A program made the position numbers and the translations under genes. From NCBI RefSeq assembly GCF_000695795.1, contig NZ_JNCA01000016.1, positions 124,001 to 188,000 on the forward strand: a DNA stretch of 64,000 nucleotides. Reading direction: 5' to 3'. Source of the DNA: Flavobacterium seoulense (GTDB lineage: Bacteria > Bacteroidota > Bacteroidia > Flavobacteriales > Flavobacteriaceae). Shown in pieces: positions 7,392-16,836 of this stretch (within the stretch, counting starts at the first letter, position 1; every line of letters begins with the position of its first letter). The notes below the pieces were generated by a model. It saw only the letters and a list, made by a program, of their open reading frames with translations, did no database searches and was not told where the DNA came from.

Positions 7392-8355
7392 AATTTTTTA
7401 TATTGAATTCGTCTAAGTCGTAAAAGATAATTTCTTTAGGTTGTGTTGCTGCATTTTCGCTTAAATCGGCTGCCATTTCTTTTAAATCATTTTTCGAAAT
7501 AGCCTCAATTTTTAGCTGATCTCCTTTTTTATAAAAAGTTCCATTTCGATAATTAGAAGTTGTAACAACAAAATTAGCATCGCCATCTAAAGCAAATTTC
7601 TTGTCCTTTTTCAAGTCTAAAACACTCATTTTACTTCGCAATCCTATTACTTTATTATCCCGAATGTGAATTCCCCAGGAATAAATAGGCAAAGCAAAAT
7701 TTAAAGTTAACGGATATTTTTTTAAACTTTTAATATAACGCTGCGCAATTTCGCGATCGTATATTGAATTTGAAGTATTGACACCAATAGTCCCCATATT
7801 GTAATACATCAAAACTCCCGAATCGACATTAGGAATAGCTGTTTTTTCGAAATATTTAATTTGATGCAAACGAATAGTTGCCGATAATTTCTTAGTTGAC
7901 ATTCGCTTAAAAGATTCCATAAACCGCAAATAATTTGCCTTACTACTCAGCGTCCAGTCGCAATCAATTTGAATTTCTTTGCAGGAAAGTCCGTTTTTAG
8001 TATTGATTAAATTTACAAAATCAAAGGTTTGTTTTGCCAATTTTTCTACATCCAAATTCTCTTTAAGCAATACTTTATTTTTAATAAAAACTACAGGAAC
8101 AATTTCGTTTACGTTTGGTTTTTCAGGAAAATGAATAGGACTTAACGGAATAGCTTCTTCAGTTTTTGGATGTAAATCGATATCAAAATACCGAATATAG
8201 ATTTTTTGAACTGCATTGTTTTTAATAGTTTCTTTTTCTGATGTTGACAAAGAAAAATTAGTTTTCCAGTAATAAAAAGAAACAGCAGGCTTTTCTTTTT
8301 GACTACAGGAAACCAAAAACAAAAATAATATCAGGTAAAAGAAATCTTTTTTCAA
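7351..8355 (-). CDS. Lipoprotein with TIM-barrel-like domain, unknown function
   Basis: A 334-residue protein starting with an SPII signal: a hydrophobic stretch then LVSC, giving lipidated Cys17. The body has alternating strands and helices. The acidic strand motif EIQIDCDWT near residue 144, followed by a helix and LSATIRLHQIKYF, recalls TIM-barrel proteins of the glycoside-hydrolase or DUF3142 kind; this comparison is from memory only. The aromatic run LPIYSWGI near residue 224 would fit a carbohydrate-binding cleft. The 3' end overlaps the start of the 761-residue exported protein, which suggests a functional pair at the cell envelope. Confidence 0.83.
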   Translation of the reverse strand: MKKDFFYLILFLFLVSCSQKEKPAVSFYYWKTNFSLSTSEKETIKNNAVQKIYIRYFDIDLHPKTEEAIPLSPIHFPEKPNVNEIVPVVFIKNKVLLKENLDVEKLAKQTFDFVNLINTKNGLSCKEIQIDCDWTLSSKANYLRFMESFKRMSTKKLSATIRLHQIKYFEKTAIPNVDSGVLMYYNMGTIGVNTSNSIYDREIAQRYIKSLKKYPLTLNFALPIYSWGIHIRDNKVIGLRSKMSVLDLKKDKKFALDGDANFVVTTSNYRNGTFYKKGDQLKIEAISKNDLKEMAADLSENAATQPKEIIFYDLDEFNIKNYEKTIFEQVVSCF

Positions 8356-8380
8356 AAATGATTAATTAAAATAAGCCTAA

Positions 8381-8388
8381 CAAATGTA
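8381..8388 (-). promoter_or_regulatory. -7 element for the lipoprotein/exported protein pair
   Basis: TACATTTG on the minus strand matches TAnnTTTG, 26 bases upstream of the ATG at 8355. No TTG box is visible. Confidence 0.45.
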
Positions 8389-8488
8389 AGTAAAACTCCT
8401 CTCGTACACGATTTAAAGTGTCCTAATAATTCGCTAAAAAATTTCGCTTAGCGAAAATATAATCGTTATTTTGTGGAATTAAATTTCT

Positions 8489-10177
8489 ATGATAATGATG
8501 TTGAAAAACACTTCAAAATACATTTTATTTTTATTCGTGATTTTACTTATTAGTTGTGCCAAAAGAGGTAGTATTACCGGCGGACTAAAAGACACCATTG
8601 CTCCAAGTTTAAGAACGAGTTTTCCTGAAAATTTTAGTACCAATTTTAAAGAAAAACAAATCAAATTAGAATTTGATGAAATAGTGATTCTAAAAAACAT
8701 TCGAAAACAATTAGTGATTTCGCCACCTATGAAAAACGAACCACTAATTATCCCTACAACTGCCAGCAAAACGATTACTATAAAAATAAAAGATACGCTG
8801 CAGCCCAATACCACCTACAGTTTTAATTTTGGGCAAAGTATAACTGATAATAACGAAGGAAATCCGCTAAATCAGTTTAAATATGTGTTTTCAACGGGTA
8901 CTTATATCGATTCATTAGCGATAGGCGGAAAAGTAAAATATGCTTACGAAAAAGAACCGGAATCATTTATTTCGGTTATGCTTTATGAAGTTAACGATGC
9001 TTACAATGACTCTGTAGTTTATTCCCAAAAAGATCCTGACAAAAAAATTCCAGGACCAACATATATTACTAATACATTAGATAGTTTAAAAACTTTTAGT
9101 TTAGAAAATTTAAAAGCAGGCAAATACCGCCTGATCGCTTTGAAGGATTTAAACAACAATAATAAATTTGATCCAAAAACCGAAAAAATAGGTTTTATCA
9201 AGGAGTTTATTACGATTCCAAATGACACTTTGTACGAATTAGAATTGTTTCAGGAAATCACTCCTTTTAAAGCATTTAAACCTACTCAGGAAACAGGAAA
9301 TAGATTATTGATGGGCTACGAAGGAAAAAAACCAGAAGCTAATTCGAAACCTAAAATCACTTTAAAACACAATAATGAAATTCTAACGAGTATCATTACA
9401 AAGATGCCTAAAAAAGATTCGCTCCAAATTTGGTACAAACCCATTAAAACCGATTCTTTAAAAGTAGAAGTTTCGCTAAACGAATACAACAAAGCATTCT
9501 CATTAAAAACAAGAAGCAATAAAAAAGATACTTTAACTATTAATTCTGTTGCTGCAGTAAGTTTTCAGGATCTTTTAGGAATTGAATCTTCGACACCATT
9601 AGTAAAATTCGACGAGTCGAAAATGAAATTAATCGATGGAGATTCGACAGCAGTAAAATTCACCACGATTTACGATGAATTCAATCAGAAGCTATTTTTT
9701 GATTTCAAAAAAGAGCCTGCTAAAAAATACATTTTAGACCTGCTTCCTGGCGCTTTAACTGATTTATTTGAGCAGACTAATGACACGCTTAATTTCCAGA
9801 TGAGTACTAAAGAACTCGAACAATACGGAAATTTGAAATTAAAACTGGAAAAAATAAAATCGTTTCCCGTTATTGTGGAGTTGCTAAAATCAAGCGGTGA
9901 AGTTGTTGCCAGCCAATACATCGAAAAAGATGCTACAATAGATTTCACACTTCTTGATCCGGCACAATTCACCTTACGGGCTATTTATGATGATAATAAA
10001 AACAAACAATATGATCCCGGAAACTTCATGGAGCAAAAATATGCCGAAGAAGTAATTTATTTTTCGGGAGAAATAGATGTCAGGGCAAACTGGGATGTGG
10101 AACAGGTTTTTGACTTGAGTATTCCTTATACACCTCCTCCGAAAACAGACCCTAAAAAGAAGAAAAAATCAAATTAG
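8489..10177 (+). CDS. Lipoprotein with N-terminal bacterial Ig-like (SbsA-type) domain
   Basis: A 562-residue outer-envelope lipoprotein widely seen in Flavobacteria. The SPII signal ends LLISC (lipidated Cys about 23), followed by AKRGSITGG. Residues about 37-130 match the Big_5/SbsA Ig-like domain: APSLRTSFP, IKLEFDEIV and NTTYSFNFGQSITDNNEGN. Later segments are beta-rich; LKDLNNNNKFDP and YDDNKNKQYDP look like calcium-type Asp/Asn loops. The end is Pro/Lys-rich. The role is unknown, and it is often annotated only as Ig-like domain protein. Its stop overlaps that of the convergent amidase gene by 3-4 bases, leaving no room for a terminator. Confidence 0.88.
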   Translation: MIMMLKNTSKYILFLFVILLISCAKRGSITGGLKDTIAPSLRTSFPENFSTNFKEKQIKLEFDEIVILKNIRKQLVISPPMKNEPLIIPTTASKTITIKIKDTLQPNTTYSFNFGQSITDNNEGNPLNQFKYVFSTGTYIDSLAIGGKVKYAYEKEPESFISVMLYEVNDAYNDSVVYSQKDPDKKIPGPTYITNTLDSLKTFSLENLKAGKYRLIALKDLNNNNKFDPKTEKIGFIKEFITIPNDTLYELELFQEITPFKAFKPTQETGNRLLMGYEGKKPEANSKPKITLKHNNEILTSIITKMPKKDSLQIWYKPIKTDSLKVEVSLNEYNKAFSLKTRSNKKDTLTINSVAAVSFQDLLGIESSTPLVKFDESKMKLIDGDSTAVKFTTIYDEFNQKLFFDFKKEPAKKYILDLLPGALTDLFEQTNDTLNFQMSTKELEQYGNLKLKLEKIKSFPVIVELLKSSGEVVASQYIEKDATIDFTLLDPAQFTLRAIYDDNKNKQYDPGNFMEQKYAEEVIYFSGEIDVRANWDVEQVFDLSIPYTPPPKTDPKKKKKSN

Positions 10178-10938
10178 GTTAATTGAAAAGAATCTTTATC
10201 GTTTAAGAAACCAAATCTTTTTCGCGTTTCAATTAATTGATCTTTATCTAAAACAGCCACAAAAACAGCCTCTGTTTCTTGTGGCTTTATTATATAATTA
10301 CCAAGGCTGTCCAACAATTGAGAATGTCCGGAATACTGGTGTTCATTCCAATCAATTCCTACCCGGTTTACAGCTGCAACATAACTCATATTTTCAATAG
10401 CACGCGCTTTTAATAATGCATCCCAGGCGGCAACTCTTTTTTCAGGCCAGCTCGCCACATACAACAACAAATCGTAGTTTTCTACATTTCGGGAAAACAC
10501 CGGAAAACGCAAATCATAACAAACCATCGGGCAAATTTTCCAACCCAGATAATCCACAATTAATTTTTGATTGCCTGCCGTATAGACTTTATCTTCTCCT
10601 GCCAATGTAAACAGATGTTTTTTATCATAAAACTGAATTTCGCCCGAAGGAAAAACAAACAGCATTCGATTATAAAAATTCCCTAATTCTTTTATAACCA
10701 AACTCCCAGTAATCGCTGTATTTTTGGCTTTCGCCAAAGATTGCATCCACAACACCATTTCACCTTGCATGGTTTCAGCCACAGCAGCAGGATTCATGGT
10801 AAAGCCTGTAGAAAACATTTCAGGAAGTACAATTAAATCAACAGAGTTATCAATTCCATTGATTTTTTCTTCGAAAAAAATTCTATTGGCTTTTGGGTTT
10901 TCCCAAATTAAATCAGATTGGATTAAGGCTATTTTCAT
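10174..10938 (-). CDS. Nitrilase-superfamily amidase (omega-amidase-like)
   Basis: A 254-residue C-N hydrolase. The Glu-Lys-Cys triad is visible as LPEMFSTGF (Glu about 41), YDKKHLF (Lys) and MVCYDLRFP (Cys about 138). The length and the FSTGFTMNP and CYDLRFPVFSRN motifs are those of the YafV/omega-amidase branch, which hydrolyses alpha-ketoglutaramate and related omega-amides of 2-oxo acids. That substrate assignment is from the family. It is cytoplasmic (no signal peptide), has its own promoter, and is convergent with the Ig-like lipoprotein gene. Confidence 0.88.
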   Translation of the reverse strand: MKIALIQSDLIWENPKANRIFFEEKINGIDNSVDLIVLPEMFSTGFTMNPAAVAETMQGEMVLWMQSLAKAKNTAITGSLVIKELGNFYNRMLFVFPSGEIQFYDKKHLFTLAGEDKVYTAGNQKLIVDYLGWKICPMVCYDLRFPVFSRNVENYDLLLYVASWPEKRVAAWDALLKARAIENMSYVAAVNRVGIDWNEHQYSGHSQLLDSLGNYIIKPQETEAVFVAVLDKDQLIETRKRFGFLNDKDSFQLT

Positions 10939-10956
10939 AACAAAAAAGTTGTTTCA

Positions 10957-10985
10957 CAAAGATACGGAAAGTTTGTTCCAACAAA
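10957..10985 (-). promoter_or_regulatory. Promoter for the nitrilase-family amidase
   Basis: On the minus strand TTTG, 17 bases, TATCTTTG. It abuts the terminator that closes the sdh operon. Confidence 0.6.
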
Positions 10986-11017
10986 AAAAGCGCATTCAAA
11001 TCAATGAATGCGCTTTT
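10983..11017 (-). terminator. Terminator of the sdhC-A-B operon
   Basis: A perfect 12-13-bp stem (10986-10998 with 11005-11017) and a 6-base loop, followed on the minus strand by a T-run. It lies 21 bases beyond the sdhB stop. Confidence 0.8.
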
Positions 11018-11037
11018 GTAATATAATTGAGAAATTA

Positions 11038-11784
11038 TTATCCTTTGATACTTGCTGACATGTACTCTCTGTTCATACGAGCAATGTTTTCAAGAGAAAT
11101 TCCTTTTGGACATTCTACTTCACAAGCTCCAGTGTTAGTACAGTTACCAAATCCTTCATCATCCATTTGGCTTACCATGTTCAATACACGATCCACCGCT
11201 TCAACCTGACCTTGTGGTAATAATGCAAACTGAGAAACTTTGGCAGCAACGAATAACATTGCTGAAGAGTTTTTACAAGTAGCTACACAAGCTCCACATC
11301 CAATACAAGTAGCCGCATCAAAAGCCTTATCAGCATCATTTTTGTTTACCGGAATGGTATTAGCATCGATAGTATTTCCTGAAGTATTTACTGAGATAAA
11401 TCCTCCTGCGTGTTGAATTCTGTCAAAAGAACTTCTGTCAACCACTAAGTCTTTTACAACCGGGAAAGCAGCTGCACGGAATGGCTCGATTGTGATTGTA
11501 TCACCATCTTTAAACATACGCATGTGTAACTGACAAGTAGTTACTCCTCTGTCTGGTCCGTGAGCTTCTCCATTAATGAATAAAGAACACATTCCGCAAA
11601 TTCCCTCACGACAATCGTGGTCAAAAGCTACTGGTTCTTCACCATTGTTAATTTGCTGTTCGTTAAATACGTCAAGCATTTCAAGGAATGACATATCAGG
11701 TTCGATTCCGTCGATTTTATAATCGACCATTTTCCCTTTATCCTGGGCGTTTTTTTGACGCCATATTTTTAATGTAAGTTTCAT
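11038..11784 (-). CDS. sdhB: Succinate dehydrogenase / fumarate reductase iron-sulfur subunit
   Basis: Transfers electrons from the flavoprotein to the quinone site of complex II. The 248-residue protein has the [2Fe-2S] ligands [13 protein letters not shown] (Cys about 59, 64, 67) with a further Cys at TTCQLH, the [4Fe-4S] motif [11 protein letters not shown] near residue 153, and the [3Fe-4S]/[4Fe-4S] motif [13 protein letters not shown] near residue 225. It is the last gene of sdhC-A-B and ends 21 bases before a strong terminator. A four-helix-bundle gene separates it from sdhA. Confidence 0.96.
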   Translation of the reverse strand: MKLTLKIWRQKNAQDKGKMVDYKIDGIEPDMSFLEMLDVFNEQQINNGEEPVAFDHDCREGICGMCSLFINGEAHGPDRGVTTCQLHMRMFKDGDTITIEPFRAAAFPVVKDLVVDRSSFDRIQHAGGFISVNTSGNTIDANTIPVNKNDADKAFDAATCIGCGACVATCKNSSAMLFVAAKVSQFALLPQGQVEAVDRVLNMVSQMDDEGFGNCTNTGACEVECPKGISLENIARMNREYMSASIKG

Positions 11785-11805
11785 AATTTGTTATGGGTTA
11801 TAAGT

Positions 11806-12219
11806 TAAGAGTTAAACGTTATAGGGTTACTATTCCATTTTTGTCTTAGCTAAATAATTTATATATCCATTTAATATTGCTTTGGTTCTTTCAAACCGTT
11901 CTCTAAATTCTTGCAACAAATCTTCTTCAATATAACTTTCATCTAAAGCAGTAATCATCTGATTTAAAGCTTCGGTCAACGAACCTCTGGCAATTCTGCA
12001 AAATTGAATGTTTTCTTGATAATGATATCTTCCAAAACCTTCGGCAATATTATCACTAACAGATCTAGAAGATCGTTTAAGCTGACTTGTTAAGGCATAT
12101 TTTTCGTCAATTGGAAATTTCGGAAGAATATTTTGAGAAACAAAGATTCTTAATTCTCGTGCTGCTTTCCAGCATTCTAAATCTTCGAATGACTTTAAAC
12201 TCATAACCCTTAACTCTTA
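11806..12219. repeat. Inverted repeats flanking the four-helix-bundle gene
   Basis: TAAGAGTTAA at 11806-11815 and its exact complement TTAACTCTTA at 12210-12219 bracket the four-helix-bundle gene between sdhA and sdhB. Both copies sit in longer, less exact runs built of GGGTTAT and GAGTTAA words. This looks like the edge of a small inserted unit. Confidence 0.6.
11830..12204 (-). CDS. Four-helix-bundle protein (23S rRNA intervening-sequence / S23 family)
   Basis: A 124-residue helical protein of the S23/IVS-encoded four-helix-bundle family. The diagnostic features are the N-terminal FEDLECWKAARELRIF, the middle ALTSQLKRSSRSVSDNIAEGFGR and the QFCRIARGSLTEALNQM helix. Members were first found in intervening sequences of 23S rRNA, occur scattered in Bacteroidota genomes, and are distantly like the Avd protein of diversity-generating retroelements; no precise activity is known. 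Here it sits inside the sdh operon, 20 bases after sdhA and 45 before sdhB, flanked by inverted repeats. That position is odd and suggests insertion. Confidence 0.9.
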   Translation of the reverse strand: MSLKSFEDLECWKAARELRIFVSQNILPKFPIDEKYALTSQLKRSSRSVSDNIAEGFGRYHYQENIQFCRIARGSLTEALNQMITALDESYIEEDLLQEFRERFERTKAILNGYINYLAKTKME

Positions 12220-12224
12220 TACTT

Positions 12225-14225
12225 TTATTTATAACTACGTTGAACTAATTTAATGTTTTCGTAATTCAATGGTTCTTTGTGTAATACTGCATCACTTGGT
12301 TTTCCTTTGTATTCCCAAGCTGCAACATAAGCAAAGTTATCATCATCACGAAGTGCTTCTCCTTCTTCTGTTTGATACTCCTCACGGAAGTGACCACCAC
12401 AAGATTCATTACGGTGTAAAGCATCTTTAGCAAACAATTCTCCTAATTCTAAGAAATCGGCAACACGAATTGCTTTTTCTAATTCTTGGTTGAATTCTTT
12501 ATCAGTTCCAGGTACTCTTACATCTTTATAAAACTCTTCACGTAAAGCAGCAATTTCAACAATAGCTTCGTTCAATCCTTTTTCGTTACGAGCCATACCT
12601 ACTTTATCCCACATAATTTTACCTAATTTTTTGTGGAAATAATCAACTGAATGCGTTCCTTTATTATTGATAAAGTTAGCAATCAATTCTTTTACGCTTT
12701 TCTCAGCTTCTTCAAATTCAGGTCTGTCAGTAGAGATAGGTCCCATTTTGATGTCCGGAGCTAAGTAATCACCAATTGTGTAAGGCAATACAAAGTATCC
12801 GTCAGCTAAACCTTGCATCAAAGCAGAAGCTCCCAATCTGTTTGCACCGTGATCTGAGAAGTTAGACTCTCCAATTGAGAAACATCCAGGAATAGTAGTC
12901 ATTAAGTTATAATCAACCCATGTTCCACCCATTGTATAGTGAACCGCAGGATAAATCATCATTGGGGTTGTATATGGATCCTCGTCTACAATTTTATAAT
13001 ACATTTGGAACAAGTTACCGTACTTACTTTTTACGATTTCAGTTCCTAATTTAGTTACTAAAGCTTTATCATTAACATCTAAACCTTTTACATAAACTGC
13101 TTCAGAACCGTAACGTTGAATAGCCGCAGCAAAATCTAAGTAAACTGCCTCACCTGTTTTGTTAACACCAAAACCGGCATCACATCTTTCCTTAGCAGCA
13201 CGAGACGCAACGTCACGAGGTACTAAGTTACCAAAAGCAGGATATCTTCTTTCTAAGAAATAATCTCTGTCAGCCTCAGCTAAATCAGTTGCTTTTTTCT
13301 TTCCTTCACGAATAGCCTGAGCATCTTCTAATTTAGCAGGAACCCAGATACGTCCATCATTACGTAGAGACTCTGACATCAAAGTTAATTTTGACTGGTG
13401 ATCTCCTGAAACCGGAATACATGTTGGGTGAATTTGAGTATAACAAGGGTTGGCGAAGAAAGCTCCTTTTTTGTGGATTTTCCAAGCTGCAGTAGCATTC
13501 GATCCCATTGCATTAGTTGACAAGAAGAAAACGTTTCCGTATCCTCCAGAACCAATAACAACTGCGTGAGCTGAATGTCTTTCAATTTCACCTGTAATTA
13601 AGTTACGAGCGATAATACCTCTTGCTTTTCCGTCAATAACTACTAATTCAAGCATTTCGTGACGGTTGTACATTTTAATTTTTCCACGACCAATTTGACG
13701 GTTCATTGCAGAATAAGCTCCTAACAATAATTGTTGTCCTGTTTGACCTTGTGCATAAAATGTACGGGAAACCAAAGTTCCTCCAAAAGAACGGTTGTCC
13801 AATAATCCGCCATATTCACGAGCCAATGGCACCCCTTGAGCCACACATTGGTCAATAATATTAGCAGAAACTTCAGCTAAACGGTGTACGTTTGCCTCAC
13901 GAGCACGGTAATCTCCTCCTTTTACAGTATCGTAGAACAATCTGTAAACAGAGTCACCGTCTCCTTTATAATTTTTTGCTGCATTGATTCCCCCTTGTGC
14001 TGCAATAGAGTGCGCACGACGTGGTGAATCCTGAAAACAAAATGCTTTTACGTTATATCCTAATTCTGCTAAAGTAGCAGCTGCAGAACCCCCAGCTAAA
14101 CCTGTTCCAACAACAATAATATCTAAATTACGCTTGTTAGCAGGGTTTACTAAATTAATATGATCTTTATAATTTGTCCATTTGTCCGCAATTGGACCAT
14201 TTGGAATTTTTGAATCTAATGCCAT
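12225..14225 (-). CDS. sdhA: Succinate dehydrogenase flavoprotein subunit
   Basis: Oxidises succinate to fumarate with covalently bound FAD at the inner face of the membrane. The 666-residue protein shows the FAD-binding [18 protein letters not shown] near residue 41, the flavinylation His in [17 protein letters not shown], the active-site HPTCIP near residue 266, [12 protein letters not shown] near 329 and [20 protein letters not shown] near 458. The size and motifs are those of the type-B (Bacteroidota/Bacillus) enzyme. It starts 12 bases after sdhC. Confidence 0.97.
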   Translation of the reverse strand: MALDSKIPNGPIADKWTNYKDHINLVNPANKRNLDIIVVGTGLAGGSAAATLAELGYNVKAFCFQDSPRRAHSIAAQGGINAAKNYKGDGDSVYRLFYDTVKGGDYRAREANVHRLAEVSANIIDQCVAQGVPLAREYGGLLDNRSFGGTLVSRTFYAQGQTGQQLLLGAYSAMNRQIGRGKIKMYNRHEMLELVVIDGKARGIIARNLITGEIERHSAHAVVIGSGGYGNVFFLSTNAMGSNATAAWKIHKKGAFFANPCYTQIHPTCIPVSGDHQSKLTLMSESLRNDGRIWVPAKLEDAQAIREGKKKATDLAEADRDYFLERRYPAFGNLVPRDVASRAAKERCDAGFGVNKTGEAVYLDFAAAIQRYGSEAVYVKGLDVNDKALVTKLGTEIVKSKYGNLFQMYYKIVDEDPYTTPMMIYPAVHYTMGGTWVDYNLMTTIPGCFSIGESNFSDHGANRLGASALMQGLADGYFVLPYTIGDYLAPDIKMGPISTDRPEFEEAEKSVKELIANFINNKGTHSVDYFHKKLGKIMWDKVGMARNEKGLNEAIVEIAALREEFYKDVRVPGTDKEFNQELEKAIRVADFLELGELFAKDALHRNESCGGHFREEYQTEEGEALRDDDNFAYVAAWEYKGKPSDAVLHKEPLNYENIKLVQRSYK

Positions 14226-14237
14226 TATAATTGAATA

Positions 14238-14903
14238 TTAATGATTGAAATGATGAAATAATGCTATAAATACGAATCCTAAAGGAACGATTACAGAAAA
14301 CCATAACCCGAAATTTTTCATTCCTTTAGTATATTTATTATTTGCTCCTACTGATTGAAAAGAAGAACTAAATCCGTGACGTAAGTGTAATGATAACAAT
14401 ACAAATGACAAACTGTATAAACCAGTACGAACCGGACTTACAAATTTCTCAGCTAATTCATGAGCATATCTCGTTTCATCAGCTGGATTGAATTCTACAT
14501 ATTTATATACAATCTCCGGAACCCAGAAATCATAAAAATGCAATGCTAAAAATGCCAAAATTACTGAACCTGAAATAATCATGTTACGAGAAGCCCAACT
14601 TGCATTAGCAGCTCCATTATAACTTGCATATCCTATTGGTCTTGCTTTTTTGTTTTGAATATCCAAAACAAATCCCATGATAAAGTGAAAAATAACACCT
14701 ACAATAAGAATTGGCTGAATAACAAATTGAATCAAAGGATTCGTTCCCATAAAATGAGACATCGCATTAAAAATGTCGGCACTAATTACCGAAGTCAAAT
14801 TGATTAAAAAATGCTGCGCTAGGAACAACATCAAAAAAAGTCCTGAAAGTGCCATAGCTACTTTTTTTGCTATTGACGATTTCAATAATCCAGATTTTGC
14901 CAT
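14238..14903 (-). CDS. sdhC: Succinate dehydrogenase cytochrome b subunit
   Basis: The membrane anchor of a type-B complex II, binding two haems b and menaquinone. The 221-residue protein has five hydrophobic spans, at about 17-37, 60-80, 110-130, 160-180 and 195-215. Histidines suitable as haem ligands lie in LAQHFLIN, GVIFHFIMG, LALHFYDFW, LLSLHLRHGF and FHHFNH. It is the first gene of the operon and has a full TTG/TAnnTTTG promoter upstream. The start is the ATG at 14903. Confidence 0.94.
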   Translation of the reverse strand: MAKSGLLKSSIAKKVAMALSGLFLMLFLAQHFLINLTSVISADIFNAMSHFMGTNPLIQFVIQPILIVGVIFHFIMGFVLDIQNKKARPIGYASYNGAANASWASRNMIISGSVILAFLALHFYDFWVPEIVYKYVEFNPADETRYAHELAEKFVSPVRTGLYSLSFVLLSLHLRHGFSSSFQSVGANNKYTKGMKNFGLWFSVIVPLGFVFIALFHHFNH

Positions 14904-15266
14904 AATATTTTAGAATATAATTTAAAAAGTACACAAAAATAATTCAATTAGTAGGTAACTACAACCTTTTCGCTCTTATTTAGAAACGTTATAAAGTTTT
15001 TGTTAAAAAACAGCAGTTTTTAAGCCTAAAAATAAAGTTAAATTACTGATATACAATATTATAAATAATTTTATTTTGATCAATAGAAGAAAAAAACTCA
15101 CAAAAACCAATAAATTATTACCAATCAAAAGCATAAAAATTACACATTTAATAATTTTAAACTTCAAATTCTTTAAAATCAACAAAAAACACAAAATCAC
15201 GCTATTTTGTGTACTAAAAAAAACAGCTTTTTCAAAGCGTCATTTTATCTTTACGGTCTTAAAAAA
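14904..15266. other. Intergenic region between sdhC and mvaS
   Basis: 363 bases of very AT-rich sequence. It holds the sdhC promoter near its left end and a weak -7-like TATCTTTA (15247-15254) before mvaS. Short open frames on both strands here are rich in Lys/Ile/Leu and look like chance. I see no RNA gene or clear hairpin. Confidence 0.6.
14934..14964 (-). promoter_or_regulatory. Promoter for sdhC-A-B
   Basis: On the minus strand TTG, 20 bases, TATTTTTG: a complete two-part match, about 30 bases upstream of the sdhC ATG. Confidence 0.65.
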
Positions 15267-16634
15267 ATGAAAATGAAAACAGGAATTGACGCAATCTCAT
15301 TTGACGTTGCTAAACTACATTTACCCATAAAAACATTGGCAGAAGCCAGAAATATAGAACCCGAAAAACTAGAAAAAGGACTCGGATTACTTAAAATGAC
15401 ATTGCCGGATACACATCAGGATACGGTTGTTTTTGCTGCAAATGCGTTGACAAAACTTATTCAGGACAACAAAATAGGCCTAAACGAGATTGCAAGAATA
15501 TATGTTGGAACCGAAAGCGCTATTGACAGTGCTAAACCTGTTGGTTCTTTTCTTGTTGACCTGATGGAACAAAAATTTGGAGAAAATACTTTATCCGAAT
15601 GTGATGTGGTTGACTTTACTTTTGCCTGTATTGGCGGTGTCGATGCTATGCAAAACTGTCTTGACTTCATCAAATTAAATCCAAATAAAAAAGCAATTGT
15701 AGTCACTACTGATTTTGCAAAATACGATTTGAATTCGACTGGCGAATACACTCAGGGCGCTGGAGCAACAGCAATGTTAATCACAGTCAATCCAAGAATT
15801 ATTGCTTTCGAAAACAATTGGGCAACAAATACTAAAGGTGTTTTTGATTTTTTCAAACCTTTTAGAACAGTTTCTAAAGAAGCCATTACAGGAAATGCAA
15901 ATAATGATGTTTGGTTTGACAATCTGGAAAGCAAAATCGAAATCCACAAAGACCAACCTGTTTTTGACGGACAATATTCGAACCAATGTTATATGGATCG
16001 AACAAGAAATGCTTATTTTTCATTTAAGAAACTAAAAGAAACTTCTGCTACTTTATACAATTCATGGAGCAGTATCATCATGCACCTGCCTTATTCATTT
16101 CAAGGACGCAGAATGCTATCTGAGATTTATACTTTGGATGCACAAAATTCAGTAATTACTGGTAACGAAACTCCAGCTGAATACCAAACTAAATTAAAAG
16201 AAACCAGCAAATCTGCAGAATATAAAACTTTTGTCGAAGAAAAATTAATGCCAGCCGAATTAGCTTCTTCATTAATTGGAAATTTATATACAGGTTCAAT
16301 TTTTATGGGATTTCTTTCGACTCTGGCACATTTTTATGATTCGAAAAAAGAAATTTCAGGAAATACTTTTGGATTCCTTGCTTATGGAAGCGGATCTAAA
16401 TCGAAAGTATTTGAAGGAACGATTCAGCCCGAATGGAAAGCAGTAATTTCAAATATCAATCTTTTTGAAACCTTAGAAAAAAGTTTCGAAATTGATTTTG
16501 AAACTTACGAGAAACTACACAAAAAAGAGCAAAAACAATCTATTCAAACTCCAAAAAACGAATGGGTTTTAGACCGGATAGAAAGCGAAATCCCAAATTT
16601 ACTGGGGGCCCGCTATTACAAATGGATTGATTAA
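15267..16634 (+). CDS. mvaS: Hydroxymethylglutaryl-CoA synthase
   Basis: Condenses acetyl-CoA with acetoacetyl-CoA to HMG-CoA, the entry to the mevalonate route of isoprenoid synthesis used in Flavobacteria. The 455-residue protein has the thiolase fold. Glu83 (VGTESAID), the nucleophile Cys121 (FTFACIGGVDA) and the basic region MDRTRNAYFSF near residue 255 are in family positions; GSGSKSKVFEG is the C-terminal glycine loop. The frame is open upstream to 15207, but the ATG at 15267 begins the conserved MKMKTGIDAISFD and is preferred (15273 is equally possible). A long hairpin follows the stop. Confidence 0.93.
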   Translation: MKMKTGIDAISFDVAKLHLPIKTLAEARNIEPEKLEKGLGLLKMTLPDTHQDTVVFAANALTKLIQDNKIGLNEIARIYVGTESAIDSAKPVGSFLVDLMEQKFGENTLSECDVVDFTFACIGGVDAMQNCLDFIKLNPNKKAIVVTTDFAKYDLNSTGEYTQGAGATAMLITVNPRIIAFENNWATNTKGVFDFFKPFRTVSKEAITGNANNDVWFDNLESKIEIHKDQPVFDGQYSNQCYMDRTRNAYFSFKKLKETSATLYNSWSSIIMHLPYSFQGRRMLSEIYTLDAQNSVITGNETPAEYQTKLKETSKSAEYKTFVEEKLMPAELASSLIGNLYTGSIFMGFLSTLAHFYDSKKEISGNTFGFLAYGSGSKSKVFEGTIQPEWKAVISNINLFETLEKSFEIDFETYEKLHKKEQKQSIQTPKNEWVLDRIESEIPNLLGARYYKWID

Positions 16635-16685
16635 ATTCGTAAAAGCTATATTTTAAGACTTAGACAAAATATCTTTGTCAAAAAA

Positions 16686-16740
16686 AATTAACCGCAAATT
16701 CACAAATTATTATTTTTAATTTGCGAATTTGCGGTTAATT
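16686..16740. terminator. Long intergenic hairpin with AACCGCAAA core
   Basis: A perfect 16-bp stem (16686-16701 with 16725-16740) containing AACCGCAAA/TTTGCGGTT, between mvaS and pepP. The inner arms can extend further through A/T pairs. No long T-run follows, so it may be a terminator or a dispersed hairpin element; similar cores occur at 38523 and 57650. Confidence 0.6.
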
Positions 16741-16836
16741 AATTTATAAAGAAACTGATTCAATCTATTTTAGTCTGTGCTAATCTGTGACTAAAATTAC
16801 AAAAGCAAGCAGCTTTAACTATTAAAATTCCGCAAA

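Noticed and set aside
10724-11026. 100-residue frame antisense to the amidase start
   Set aside because: Antisense shadow of the amidase, with no coding signal of its own.
11830-12204. Diversity-generating retroelement accessory (Avd) protein
   Set aside because: The protein is like Avd in fold, but there is no reverse transcriptase, template repeat or variable repeat in the window.
15003-15270. Short Lys/Ile/Leu-rich frames on both strands in the sdhC-mvaS gap
   Set aside because: AT-rich intergenic DNA gives such frames by chance. They oppose each other and lack any family feature.
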